From Rudaea sp. (lineage in GTDB: Bacteria; Pseudomonadota; Gammaproteobacteria; Xanthomonadales; Rhodanobacteraceae), in assembly GCA_025934455.1 (NCBI GenBank), contig JAICYA010000016.1:1-13390 (forward strand): 13,390 nucleotides of DNA. The letters are read 5' to 3'. Positions 7,003 through 13,179 of this stretch are shown here, piece after piece; the first letter of the stretch is position 1, and every line of letters begins with the position of its first letter. The position numbers were made by a program, and so were the translations under genes. The notes beneath the pieces are model-generated. The model was not told the DNA's origin. It saw only the letters and a list, made by a program, of their open reading frames with translations, and ran no database searches.

Positions 7003-7412
7003 CGACCGCGATGCTCGACGGCTTCGACGCGCTGTTGCGCGCCGCCCGGGACCAGGACGAACCGCAGCGCCTGCTGTTCGTGTTCGCGCGCCGCGAGCTG
7101 GGCCGCGATGCCACCGCCGCGCAACGCGCCAGCTTCGCGCGTGGCGAGGGCGGCCACCTGCAACCGTGCCTGTGCGTGGACAAGACGCCGGAGGAAATCG
7201 CCGGCTTCGCCGCGCTGGTCGCCGAATCCGCGCAAACCGGCCAGTCCTGGGACGTCGTCTTCGTCGGCGGACTCGCCGGCCGCGGCGGCATCGCCCCGAA
7301 CAGCGACGAGGCCGCGCAGCCGCTGCGCTTCATGGTCAATGCGATCAACGAGGGCCGCATCGCCGACTTCGCGGCGTTCGATCGCGACGGCGACGCACTC
7401 ACGTTCGTGTGA
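6999..7412 (+). CDS. Conserved small protein of the type labelled 'ribonucleotide reductase subunit alpha'
   Basis: This 137-residue soluble protein starts at ATG 6999 within an ATGA overlap with the AhpD-like gene, indicating translational coupling. Landmarks are PQRLLFVFARREL near residues 23-35, CLCVDKTPEEIAGFAALV near 57-74, WDVVFVGGLAGRGG near 83-96, and a C-terminal FDRDG. From memory this resembles a family of about 130 residues in Beta- and Gammaproteobacteria that carries the label 'ribonucleotide reductase subunit alpha'. It has none of the class I reductase features (about 700 residues, radical-transfer cysteines), so the label should not be trusted. No enzymatic motif is evident. 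The operon position suggests a helper role in redox or sulfur metabolism, which is inference. Confidence 0.6.
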   Translation: MTTAMLDGFDALLRAARDQDEPQRLLFVFARRELGRDATAAQRASFARGEGGHLQPCLCVDKTPEEIAGFAALVAESAQTGQSWDVVFVGGLAGRGGIAPNSDEAAQPLRFMVNAINEGRIADFAAFDRDGDALTFV

Positions 7413-7471
7413 GCGTCCCGCGCTCCAGGAAAAGCCGCTAAGCTACGCAGCCTCCGACAAGCCCCGCGTTC

Positions 7472-7825
7472 ATGGACATCTTCAAGCGCTTTCACATCGA
7501 AGCCGCACATCGCCTGCCCAACGTGCCCGCGGGCCACAAGTGCGCGCGCCTGCACGGACATTCCTTCGGCATCGAAATCCATGTGGCCGGGCCGATCGGT
7601 GCGGATACCGGGTGGGTCATGGATTTTGCCGACATCAAGTCGGCATTTGCTCCGATCTTCGCAGAACTCGACCACAACTACCTCAACGAAGTCCCAGGAC
7701 TGGACAATCCGACCAGCGAGCGTCTGGCGGAGTGGATATGGAACCGGCTCAAGCCAGTGCTGCCCTTGCTGAGCAAAGTCGTGGTCCACGAAACCTGTAC
7801 CTCAGGTTGCGTCTATTCCGGATAA
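7472..7825 (+). CDS. queD: 6-carboxytetrahydropterin synthase QueD
   Basis: This 117-residue protein of the 6-pyruvoyltetrahydropterin synthase fold converts 7,8-dihydroneopterin triphosphate to 6-carboxytetrahydropterin, the second step toward queuosine-modified tRNA. The zinc ligands are H13 (EAAH), H28 and H30 (LHGH). The catalytic residues are C24 (HKCARLHGH), D67 and H68 (LDHNYLN), with E107 in [10 protein letters not shown] as the pterin anchor. The length is normal for bacterial QueD; the Cys four residues before LHGH favours QueD over eukaryotic-type PTPS. ATG 7472 has no clear ribosome site, and a weak TAAGCT about 30 bases upstream would give a very short leader. It is 59 bases after the preceding gene, so it may be separately expressed. 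No other que genes are in the window. Confidence 0.9.
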   Translation: MDIFKRFHIEAAHRLPNVPAGHKCARLHGHSFGIEIHVAGPIGADTGWVMDFADIKSAFAPIFAELDHNYLNEVPGLDNPTSERLAEWIWNRLKPVLPLLSKVVVHETCTSGCVYSG

Positions 7826-7840
7826 ATGCCGGATTGTGCG

Positions 7841-7850
7841 ATTGCGCAAT
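7841..7850. repeat. Perfect 10-base palindrome after queD
   Basis: ATTGCGCAAT is its own reverse complement. With ATTGTG at 7833-7838 it can also form a six-pair hairpin containing one G-U pair. No T-run follows, so it is not a standard terminator. It may be an operator or chance. Confidence 0.3.
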
Positions 7851-7950
7851 TCAGTCGATGAGCTGGCATAATTTCATTTCACGTAATCACTATTTAACCA
7901 TTCATAATCAATAACTTAGTACAATATGCCTGGGTTGGGGTCGAAATATG

Positions 7951-7978
7951 TTGCGCCGCAGCAAATTTCGTGTATAGT
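7951..7978 (+). promoter_or_regulatory. Phasin promoter with inverted repeat over the -35 region
   Basis: TTGCGC (7951-7956), a 16-base spacer and TATAGT (7973-7978) form a good sigma-70 promoter; the start would be near 7985, about 30 bases before ATG 8015. TTGC-N6-GCAA (7951-7964) is a perfect inverted repeat over the -35 element, placed where a repressor would block polymerase. PhaR-type repressors control phasin genes through TGC/GCA-containing sites, so this is a candidate PhaR operator. The DNA upstream (about 7868-7930) is strikingly AT-rich for this genome. Confidence 0.55.
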
Positions 7979-8014
7979 GGGCTCACACTCCCACCACCCC
8001 GCGAGGGCACCACC

Positions 8015-8413
8015 ATGTACGAGCAGATCAACACTCAAGTCCTGGCCCTGAGCAAGAGCTTCGCCGACACCGCGTTCAAGGCGCACAGCCTGGCGGTTGA
8101 AGGCATGGAGCGCATCGCCGACCTGCAGCTCAAGACGCTGGAAAACCGCGTTTCGGCCACCGTCGAGTTCTGGACCGAAGCCGCCGAAGTGCGCGATTTC
8201 GACGCGCTCAAGGCTTTCTGGCCGAAGGGCGTGAACCTGGTCAAGGAATCCACCGAGAAGTTCTACGCCAACGGTCAGGAAGTTTTCGGCGTCACGCTCA
8301 AGACCAGCGAAGCGCTGGGCCAGCTGGCCAAGGGCAGCTTCGAAGCCGCCAACGACAACTTCAACAAGCAGGTCAATGCGGTGAAGAAGGCCGCCACGGC
8401 TGCCGCCAAGTAA
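8015..8413 (+). CDS. Phasin family protein (polyhydroxyalkanoate granule coat)
   Basis: This 132-residue, almost fully helical, amphipathic protein resembles phasins that coat polyhydroxyalkanoate granules and keep them small and dispersed. It starts MYEQINTQVLALSKSFADTA, has a central VEFWTEAAEVRDFDALKAFW, and ends in an Ala/Lys-rich tail (VKKAATAAAK). It has no Cys and no signal peptide. I choose ATG 8015 over the longer in-frame start at 7970 because GAGGG at 8003-8007 is seven bases upstream and the -10 element lies at 7973-7978, inside the longer version. It is a single-gene unit with a strong promoter and a strong terminator, suiting abundant expression. No PHA synthase or depolymerase gene is certain in the window. 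The phasin_2-type fold is also used by some non-PHA proteins, so the granule role is likely but unproven. Confidence 0.85.
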   Translation: MYEQINTQVLALSKSFADTAFKAHSLAVEGMERIADLQLKTLENRVSATVEFWTEAAEVRDFDALKAFWPKGVNLVKESTEKFYANGQEVFGVTLKTSEALGQLAKGSFEAANDNFNKQVNAVKKAATAAAK

Positions 8414-8423
8414 GTAATACCGC

Positions 8424-8440
8424 GCGGGCACCAAGCCCGC
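8424..8440 (+). other. GC hairpin just after the phasin stop
   Basis: GCGGGC-ACCAA-GCCCGC forms a perfect six-pair stem with a five-base loop 10 bases after the stop codon. No T-run follows, so it is not a terminator by itself. It could protect the message end or pause polymerase before the terminator further on. Confidence 0.45.
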
Positions 8441-8494
8441 ACGTCAGGGACACGCCGCGCGAGCCTCCCCTCCCCTGGAATTCCGCGGCGTTCG

Positions 8495-8525
8495 AGCCGG
8501 GCGACCAAGTCGTCCGGCTTTTTTT
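8495..8525 (+). terminator. Intrinsic terminator of the phasin gene
   Basis: AGCCGGGCGAC-CAA-GTCGTCCGGCT folds into an 11-pair stem (one G-U) with a three-base loop, followed by a run of seven T (8519-8525). The T-run touches the stop codon of the convergent MAPEG gene (8524-8526). No matching A-run precedes the stem, so it should work only rightward. Confidence 0.9.
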
Positions 8526-8901
8526 ATGCGCCGATGACGAACAAGGCGATGGTGCATGCGAACCCGGTCGCCCAGACCAGGCTGCGCAAGGTCGCCTGAT
8601 CGGCCAGATAGCAGATCCCATACACGACGCGCAGCGCGACGAAGGCAATGGCTAGCGTGTCGATGCGGCCCTGTGCGGCGCCGAGCTGCTGCGCGATCAG
8701 CACCCCGGCCGCAAACGGCGGGAATGCCTCGAACGAGTTCAAATGCGCCCAGTGCGCGCGCGCCGCCATGCCGGTCAATTTGGACTGGAACACGCGCGGC
8801 GCGCGGTTCGTGAACTCGCGCCGGCCGATGCCTTTGGCAATTGCCGTGAACGCGAACGGCAGCAGCGCTGCCGCGAGCACACACCAGTAGGAAACATGCA
8901 T
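8524..8901 (-). CDS. MAPEG family membrane protein
   Basis: This 125-residue integral inner-membrane protein matches the bacterial MAPEG family, relatives of microsomal glutathione transferases. It has four predicted hydrophobic segments: about 3-22, 58-76, 80-97 and 104-123. The loop between the first two contains NRAPRVFQSKLTGMAARAHWAH, given here as NRAPRVFQSKLTG then MAARAHWAH, and leads into the typical NSFEAFPPFAAGVLIA. LRVVYGICYLAD and LRSLVWATGF are also family marks. Bacterial members are mostly uncharacterised; glutathione binding is possible but not shown. ATG 8901 has only a weak GAGACC upstream. It ends tail to tail with the phasin unit and is divergent from the phosphatase gene, with 72 bases between starts. 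Confidence 0.85.
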   Translation of the reverse strand: MHVSYWCVLAAALLPFAFTAIAKGIGRREFTNRAPRVFQSKLTGMAARAHWAHLNSFEAFPPFAAGVLIAQQLGAAQGRIDTLAIAFVALRVVYGICYLADQATLRSLVWATGFACTIALFVIGA

Positions 8902-8973
8902 GTCAGGTCTCGTTGGTCAGGGGCCGCCATCATCCCGCATCGCGGCGCTTTGTGCCAAACTCGGTACGACGCC

Positions 8974-10608
8974 ATGCCCAGTCTCATCATCACCTCGGGA
9001 GCACTTGCCGGCCAGGTGTTCGGTTTTTCCGACACCGCGGTGATCGGCCGCGGCCAGTTTTCCGAAGTACGCCTGAACGATCCAACCGTTTCTCGCCGCC
9101 ACGCATCGATCCGGCGCAACGGCGCGGCTTGGGAATTGAACGATCAGGACAGCGCGAACGGCACGCTGCTGCGCGGGACGCGCATCACCGGAACGGTGCC
9201 GGTCAAGGATGGCGACGAGTTGCAGTTCGGCGAGGTCAAGGCGGTTTTTCGCGCCACGCCGAGCGATCAACCCTCGTTGCCGCCGCCCAGTCTGCCAAGC
9301 ACGAACTCGACGCGCGCACGCGCGGCTGTCGCCGCGACCGATGGCGCGCCGGGCGCATCGGGATTGCGGGATTTGCTTGCGCGCCTGAAATTGTTTTGCG
9401 ACATCGGCGCGCTGTCGCGGCGCCCGCAGGATCTGCGCACGACCCTCGACGAAGCATTGCGCGCGCTGCTCACGACTTTTCCACAGGCCAGCCGCGCGGC
9501 GGTCTATGCCCGTCACGGCGGCACGGAAACGCTGACGCGCCTGGCGCAACATGCCACTGCAACCTCCGGTGGCAGCGAATTCTCTCTGACCGAAGCGTTC
9601 TTGCGCGAAGCGTTGCGCCTGGAATATGGCATCGAGATTACCGACGACGCGGGCCGCGAAGCGCTGGCCGCGCGCCTGCGCACGGATACCGTGCCCGCCG
9701 CCCTGCTCGGCATGCCGCTGCGCCTCGGTGGCGAGACGCTCGGCGCGCTGTATCTGGAAAGCGCGTTTGCACAACACGCCTGGCGCCCCGCCGATCGCGA
9801 ATTGTTCGCCGGCATCGCCGGGCAACTGGCCTGGCTCGTCGCCAGTCAGCAGGCGCAATCGCCGGAACGCCTGGTCGAGGCGCACGACCTGGCACTCGCG
9901 CGGCGCATCCAGCAACGCTTCCTGCCGCAATCCGCGCCGATCCTGCCGGGCTATCGCTTCGCCGACAGTTACGCCGCCGCGCGCGTGATCGGCGGCGATT
10001 ATTTCGATTATTTCCAATATCGCGACGGGCGCCATGGCCTCGTCATCGCGGACGTTTCCGGCAAGGCCGTGTCCGGCGCGTTGTACATGGCACGCTTGTC
10101 GGTGCAGGTGCGCGTGTTCGCACGCAACCTCGGCGGTCCGGACGAATTACTCGCCGGACTCAACCGCAAGCTCGCGCAGGAACTCGAACCGGGCATGTTC
10201 GTGACCATGCTGGCGGCGGCAATCGAACCCGAATCCGGCCGCCTGGAATTCGCCAACGCCGGGCACCCGGCACCGTTGCTGCGCACGCCCGACCGGCGTG
10301 TGCATGAACTCGGCGAGCACGGTGCGCTGCCACTCGGGGCGATGTCGGACACGAGCTTTCCGCTGCACACGGCGACGATCACGCCGGGCGCCTGCCTGCT
10401 GTTGTACACCGACGGTCTCGACGAGGCACACAACGCCGCGCAGGACCTGTTCGGCAAGGAGCGCGTGATCCAGACCCTCGCCGACAGCGGTGGCGGGGCG
10501 CAAGGCACGATCGACGCACTACTCGCGGAAATCGCACGTTTCACCGACGGCCAGGCACAAAGCGACGACCTGACCCTGATCACGGTGGCGCGCGAACGAA
10601 TTACCTAG
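8974..10608 (+). CDS. FHA-GAF-PP2C (SpoIIE/RsbU-type) serine phosphatase
   Basis: This 544-residue protein has three parts. Residues 1-95 are a FHA domain with an intact phosphothreonine site: G25-R26, S40-R-R-H43 and N62-G-T. A Pro/Ser linker leads to a GAF-like sensor (about 130-300). Residues about 310-544 are a PP2C/SpoIIE phosphatase, with metal ligands in GGDYFDYF (D342, D345), D360 in ADVSGKA, D480 in YTDGLDEA, and D531/D532 in SDDLTLIT. Such phosphatases dephosphorylate STAS antagonists so that these bind the anti-sigma factor. The frame stays open further upstream, but MPSLIITSG at 8974 begins exactly at the first FHA strand, so this start is chosen; its ribosome site is weak. The gene converges on the STAS gene with overlapping stops, and that STAS protein is the obvious substrate candidate. 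Confidence 0.9.
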   Translation: MPSLIITSGALAGQVFGFSDTAVIGRGQFSEVRLNDPTVSRRHASIRRNGAAWELNDQDSANGTLLRGTRITGTVPVKDGDELQFGEVKAVFRATPSDQPSLPPPSLPSTNSTRARAAVAATDGAPGASGLRDLLARLKLFCDIGALSRRPQDLRTTLDEALRALLTTFPQASRAAVYARHGGTETLTRLAQHATATSGGSEFSLTEAFLREALRLEYGIEITDDAGREALAARLRTDTVPAALLGMPLRLGGETLGALYLESAFAQHAWRPADRELFAGIAGQLAWLVASQQAQSPERLVEAHDLALARRIQQRFLPQSAPILPGYRFADSYAAARVIGGDYFDYFQYRDGRHGLVIADVSGKAVSGALYMARLSVQVRVFARNLGGPDELLAGLNRKLAQELEPGMFVTMLAAAIEPESGRLEFANAGHPAPLLRTPDRRVHELGEHGALPLGAMSDTSFPLHTATITPGACLLLYTDGLDEAHNAAQDLFGKERVIQTLADSGGGAQGTIDALLAEIARFTDGQAQSDDLTLITVARERIT

Positions 10609-11197
10609 TTTTTCCGAACCAGCCCTTCACCTTGTCCAGAAAGCCGGCCGATTTGTGCGCTGGCGGCTGCGCTGGCGCGGCGCGTACCGGGGTCATGCCA
10701 GCGGCGCTGACATGGGACGCAGCCATGGGCTTGAGTCCGAGCACCGACGCCGCGGCGCGCGCCAGCGCGTCGGCCTGTGCGTGCGGCGGCGAAGACAGCG
10801 ATCCCGCGCCGAGCAGTCGCGCCGCGTGCTGCGCGATTTCGGCTTCCGGTTTGAGTTTCGTCGCCTGGCCCAGCGCGGCGTCGCGGTTCGGGAAGATCGC
10901 GAACAGCTTGCTGAAGCCGGTCATGTCGAACACCTGGCGCACCGAGGCGTTCAAGCCGCACAGTTTCAGTTCACCCTTGCCGCCGTCGAGTTTCTTGGCC
11001 AGCGCGAGCAGGACGCGCAGGCCCGCGCTGCTGACGTAGCCGATGCCGGCAAGGTCGACGAGATAGCGGCGCTCGCCCGCGCCGAGCAGATCCTGCAGGG
11101 CCAATTCCACGTCGGCAGCGGTTTCCGTATCCAGACGACCGGACAGCGCTAGGATGCGCACGCCGTCTTGCTGTTCCTGGGCGATCTGGATGGCCAC
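10601..11197 (-). CDS. STAS-domain anti-sigma factor antagonist with C-terminal extension
   Basis: This 198-residue protein has a SpoIIAA/RsbV-like STAS domain at residues 1-110: LSGRLDTETA near 18-27, DLAGIGYVSSAGLRVLL at 48-64, and VRQVFDMTGFSKLFAIF near 86-102. S57 aligns with Ser58 of Bacillus SpoIIAA, the residue phosphorylated by the anti-sigma kinase and cleared by a PP2C phosphatase. Unlike the usual 100-120-residue antagonists, it carries about 85 more residues: an Ala/Pro-rich linker and a basic, amphipathic end (GFLDKVKGWFGKTR) that may dock to a membrane or partner. It is the last gene of the leftward FHA operon, 6 bases after the coiled-coil FHA gene, and overlaps the phosphatase gene by 8 bases at the stops. 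The anti-sigma factor and kinase are not in the window. Confidence 0.9.
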   Translation of the reverse strand: MAIQIAQEQQDGVRILALSGRLDTETAADVELALQDLLGAGERRYLVDLAGIGYVSSAGLRVLLALAKKLDGGKGELKLCGLNASVRQVFDMTGFSKLFAIFPNRDAALGQATKLKPEAEIAQHAARLLGAGSLSSPPHAQADALARAAASVLGLKPMAASHVSAAGMTPVRAAPAQPPAHKSAGFLDKVKGWFGKTR

Positions 11198-11203
11198 CGA
11201 CGC

Positions 11204-12181
11204 CTAACCCTCCCGAAACACAAACCGCGCCGCGCCGATCTGGATGACGTCCTCGTTGGCGAGCGGCCGCTCGCGCACCTTTTCCGCGTTCACGCGCGTG
11301 CCGTGCTTGCTGCCGAGATCGACGATGGTGAATCCGCCCATGCTGACGACGATCTTGGCGTGCTTGGGATCCACACCCGGGCCGCCGATGCGCACGTCGT
11401 TGGCGGCATCGGCGCCAATATCGATCGGCTTGAGGGTGAGCGTGTAGGTCTGCTTGCCGGCTTCAGGATTTTGCGGCACCAGGCGCGCAGCGCGGAAAAT
11501 CTGCGTGGCACCGCCGGCAGCCGGCGCGGCGGGTACGGATGCCGGCGCCGGAGCGCGCGGCGGTTCGGGAATATCGAGCGCCGGCATGGTCTGGGTCCGG
11601 TTCGGCGGTGCGTCGCCACCCGCGATGGCGGCGACTTCGCGGGTGCTCGCCTGGGCGGCGGCCAGGTCCGCCATCGAGAAGCGGTTGGTGCCGCCGGCAT
11701 CGGCTTGCTCCAGTTCGCTTTCGCTGTGGAACGCCTCGAGGAAGCGCGCCTTCAATTCCAGTCCACGTGCGCGCGCCTGGCCGCGCTCGGCGACCGTGTT
11801 CTCGATAGCCTTGATGCGCTTGGCGAATTCCTTGTCGTCAAATTCACCGAGTTGGTGGCGCAGCTCGAGTTCCTGCTGGTCGAGCTTGACCGCCTCGTGG
11901 TCCGCCTCGAAGCGCGCAAGCAGGGCGCGCAGATTCTTGTATTGCTCGCGCGCGGCCTGTTTGAGCGGCGCGGCTTCCGCATCCAGCGCCGCGATGCGTT
12001 TTTCGTAGTCGCCGCGCACGCGCACGTATACCGCGTCGGCGAAATTGGATTTCATCGCCTCCATCGATCTAAGGCGTTCGGAAAGCTGGTCGTGCTCCTG
12101 CTTGAGTTTCTTCAGCGCCTCAATCGCCGACAGGTCGATGGCCGACAGCGCGCCCTGCCATTCGTTTTCGTTCGTGCCCAT
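11204..12181 (-). CDS. Coiled-coil protein with C-terminal degenerate FHA domain
   Basis: This 325-residue soluble protein has residues about 10-155 as a long charged helical region (KKLKQEHDQLSERLRSME, later ELELRHQLGEFDDKEFAKRI), likely a coiled coil for dimerisation or scaffolding. A Pro/Ala-rich linker (about 195-230) follows, and then a FHA domain from about 240 to the end. The FHA fold is clear from IDIGADAANDVRIG, VDPKHAKI, VDLGSKHGTRVN and ANEDVIQIG. However, the phosphate-contacting Arg after IG is Ala (A257), the Ser before KHA is replaced by Asp/Pro (DPKH, 271-274), and the usual NGT is HGT (H293). Phosphothreonine binding is therefore doubtful, and the domain may act as a plain protein-binding module. 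It starts 13 bases after the cNMP-binding/FHA gene and ends 6 bases before the STAS gene. Confidence 0.85.
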   Translation of the reverse strand: MGTNENEWQGALSAIDLSAIEALKKLKQEHDQLSERLRSMEAMKSNFADAVYVRVRGDYEKRIAALDAEAAPLKQAAREQYKNLRALLARFEADHEAVKLDQQELELRHQLGEFDDKEFAKRIKAIENTVAERGQARARGLELKARFLEAFHSESELEQADAGGTNRFSMADLAAAQASTREVAAIAGGDAPPNRTQTMPALDIPEPPRAPAPASVPAAPAAGGATQIFRAARLVPQNPEAGKQTYTLTLKPIDIGADAANDVRIGGPGVDPKHAKIVVSMGGFTIVDLGSKHGTRVNAEKVRERPLANEDVIQIGAARFVFREG

Positions 12182-12194
12182 GCCGTTGTCCTCG

Positions 12195-13058
12195 TCAGGC
12201 GCCGATCAGTTCGACTTCGATCGAACCGAAGCGCAATTTGTCACCGGCCTTCACCGGCATGGCGACGCCGGTTTGCAGGCGTTCACCGTTCAGATAGGTG
12301 CCGTTGGTCGTGGCCGCGTCCTCGCGCACGGAATACTGCACGCCTTCGCGCAGCAGGGTCGCGTGACGGCGGCTGAGCGTGCGTTGCACATCGAACGGAC
12401 CCAGATCGATTTCGGGTTTCGCGCCGGTGGCCGGGTCCGGCCGGCCGATCAGGAATTGCGCGCGCATCGGATCCAGCGATACAACCTCGCCATTGGCCGC
12501 GATCCGCATCGCCAGCCCGGTGGGCGCGGCAGGCTTGGGCGGTGGTGGTGTTGGCGCGGCATCCACCACGGGTTTGGGTGCTGGTGGAGCTGGCGATGCT
12601 GCCGGTGGCGGTGATGGTGGCGCGGGACGCGGAGACACAGCGGCGGCAGCTGGTTTCGCTGCCGGCGCTGGTGGCGGAACAACGGTCTGTGCCGATGCGG
12701 CGAGACTTGCCTCCAGACAGGATTCGAGATGCCCGAGGCGCGCGGCGAATTTGCGCAGCAAGGCGGTGGCGACGTCGGGATTCGCACGCACAACTTCAGG
12801 CAAGGCCGTGCGGTCGATGCGCAGCAGGCGCGCGCGTGTCCTGGCCACGGCACTCACCGTGTGCGGCTGCTTGTCGAGCAAGGCCGCCTCGCCGCAGCAA
12901 TCGCCGGGACCGAGCGAGGCCAGCGCTTCGCCCGCACCGGCCGGAAACAGTTCGATCTGGCCGGATTCGATGATGTACAACTCGCCGGCAGCCTCACCTT
13001 CCTTGAACAGGCTGGCGCCAGCGGCGACTTCCACAAACAGGTCTTTGCCCGATCCCAT
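12195..13058 (-). CDS. Cyclic-nucleotide-binding-fold and FHA domain protein
   Basis: This 287-residue protein has a CRP-like cNMP-binding fold at residues about 6-110 (FKEGEAAGELYIIESGQIEL, G56-E57 in CCGEAALLD). It has no DNA-binding helix-turn-helix. A Pro/Ala-rich flexible linker (about 126-181) leads to a canonical FHA domain with L-I-G-R (R206), S229-R-R-H232 and T-N252-G-T. In cAMP-binding members the phosphate is held by Glu and Arg (E72 and R82 in CRP). E57 is present, but the Arg position is H66 (QPHTV), so classical cAMP binding is uncertain. I choose ATG 13058 because the longer open frame upstream has a different composition and the predicted promoter sits inside it. It is the first gene of the three-gene operon and could link a small-molecule signal to phosphothreonine recognition. 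Confidence 0.85.
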   Translation of the reverse strand: MGSGKDLFVEVAAGASLFKEGEAAGELYIIESGQIELFPAGAGEALASLGPGDCCGEAALLDKQPHTVSAVARTRARLLRIDRTALPEVVRANPDVATALLRKFAARLGHLESCLEASLAASAQTVVPPPAPAAKPAAAAVSPRPAPPSPPPAASPAPPAPKPVVDAAPTPPPPKPAAPTGLAMRIAANGEVVSLDPMRAQFLIGRPDPATGAKPEIDLGPFDVQRTLSRRHATLLREGVQYSVREDAATTNGTYLNGERLQTGVAMPVKAGDKLRFGSIEVELIGA

Positions 13059-13098
13059 GTTGTGCGCATCCGTGAGGCGGCCGCACCGCGTCCGCCCG

Positions 13099-13128
13099 AT
13101 TATGCCGATCCCTGCCAGTTCAAGGCAA
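13099..13128 (-). promoter_or_regulatory. Promoter of the leftward FHA-STAS operon
   Basis: On the - strand TTGCCT (complement of 13123-13128), an 18-base spacer and CATAAT (complement of 13099-13104) fit sigma-70 at 4 of 6 and 5 of 6 positions. A start near 13092 gives a leader of about 34 bases to ATG 13058. The 121-base gap also has to hold the rightward promoter for the gene at 13180, for which I see no clear boxes. Confidence 0.5.
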
Positions 13129-13179
13129 TTGTCGGCTTCTTCACGGTTTCTTGCGTGCCGCGAATTTAAGGTTGACGAC

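Noticed and set aside
7413..7471. preQ1 riboswitch ahead of queD
   Set aside because: The leader is only 59 bases. I see no H-type pseudoknot pattern or A-rich tail pairing near the start codon.
7916..8434. 172-codon - strand open frame
   Set aside because: Antisense to the phasin gene; it crosses that gene's promoter and has no family match.
8743..8973. N-terminal extension of the phosphatase frame upstream of ATG 8974
   Set aside because: It overlaps the MAPEG gene in antisense, and the added residues are Arg/Ala-rich without a domain; the FHA domain starts exactly at 8974.
11168..12376. 402-codon + strand open frame
   Set aside because: It is the antisense shadow of the coiled-coil/FHA gene, running past the starts and stops of three well-supported - strand genes.
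12540..12680. Repeat-like GGTGGTG/GGCGGTG tract
   Set aside because: It is the coding sequence of the Pro/Ala-rich linker in the cNMP-fold/FHA protein and is explained by codon use, not by a separate repeat element.
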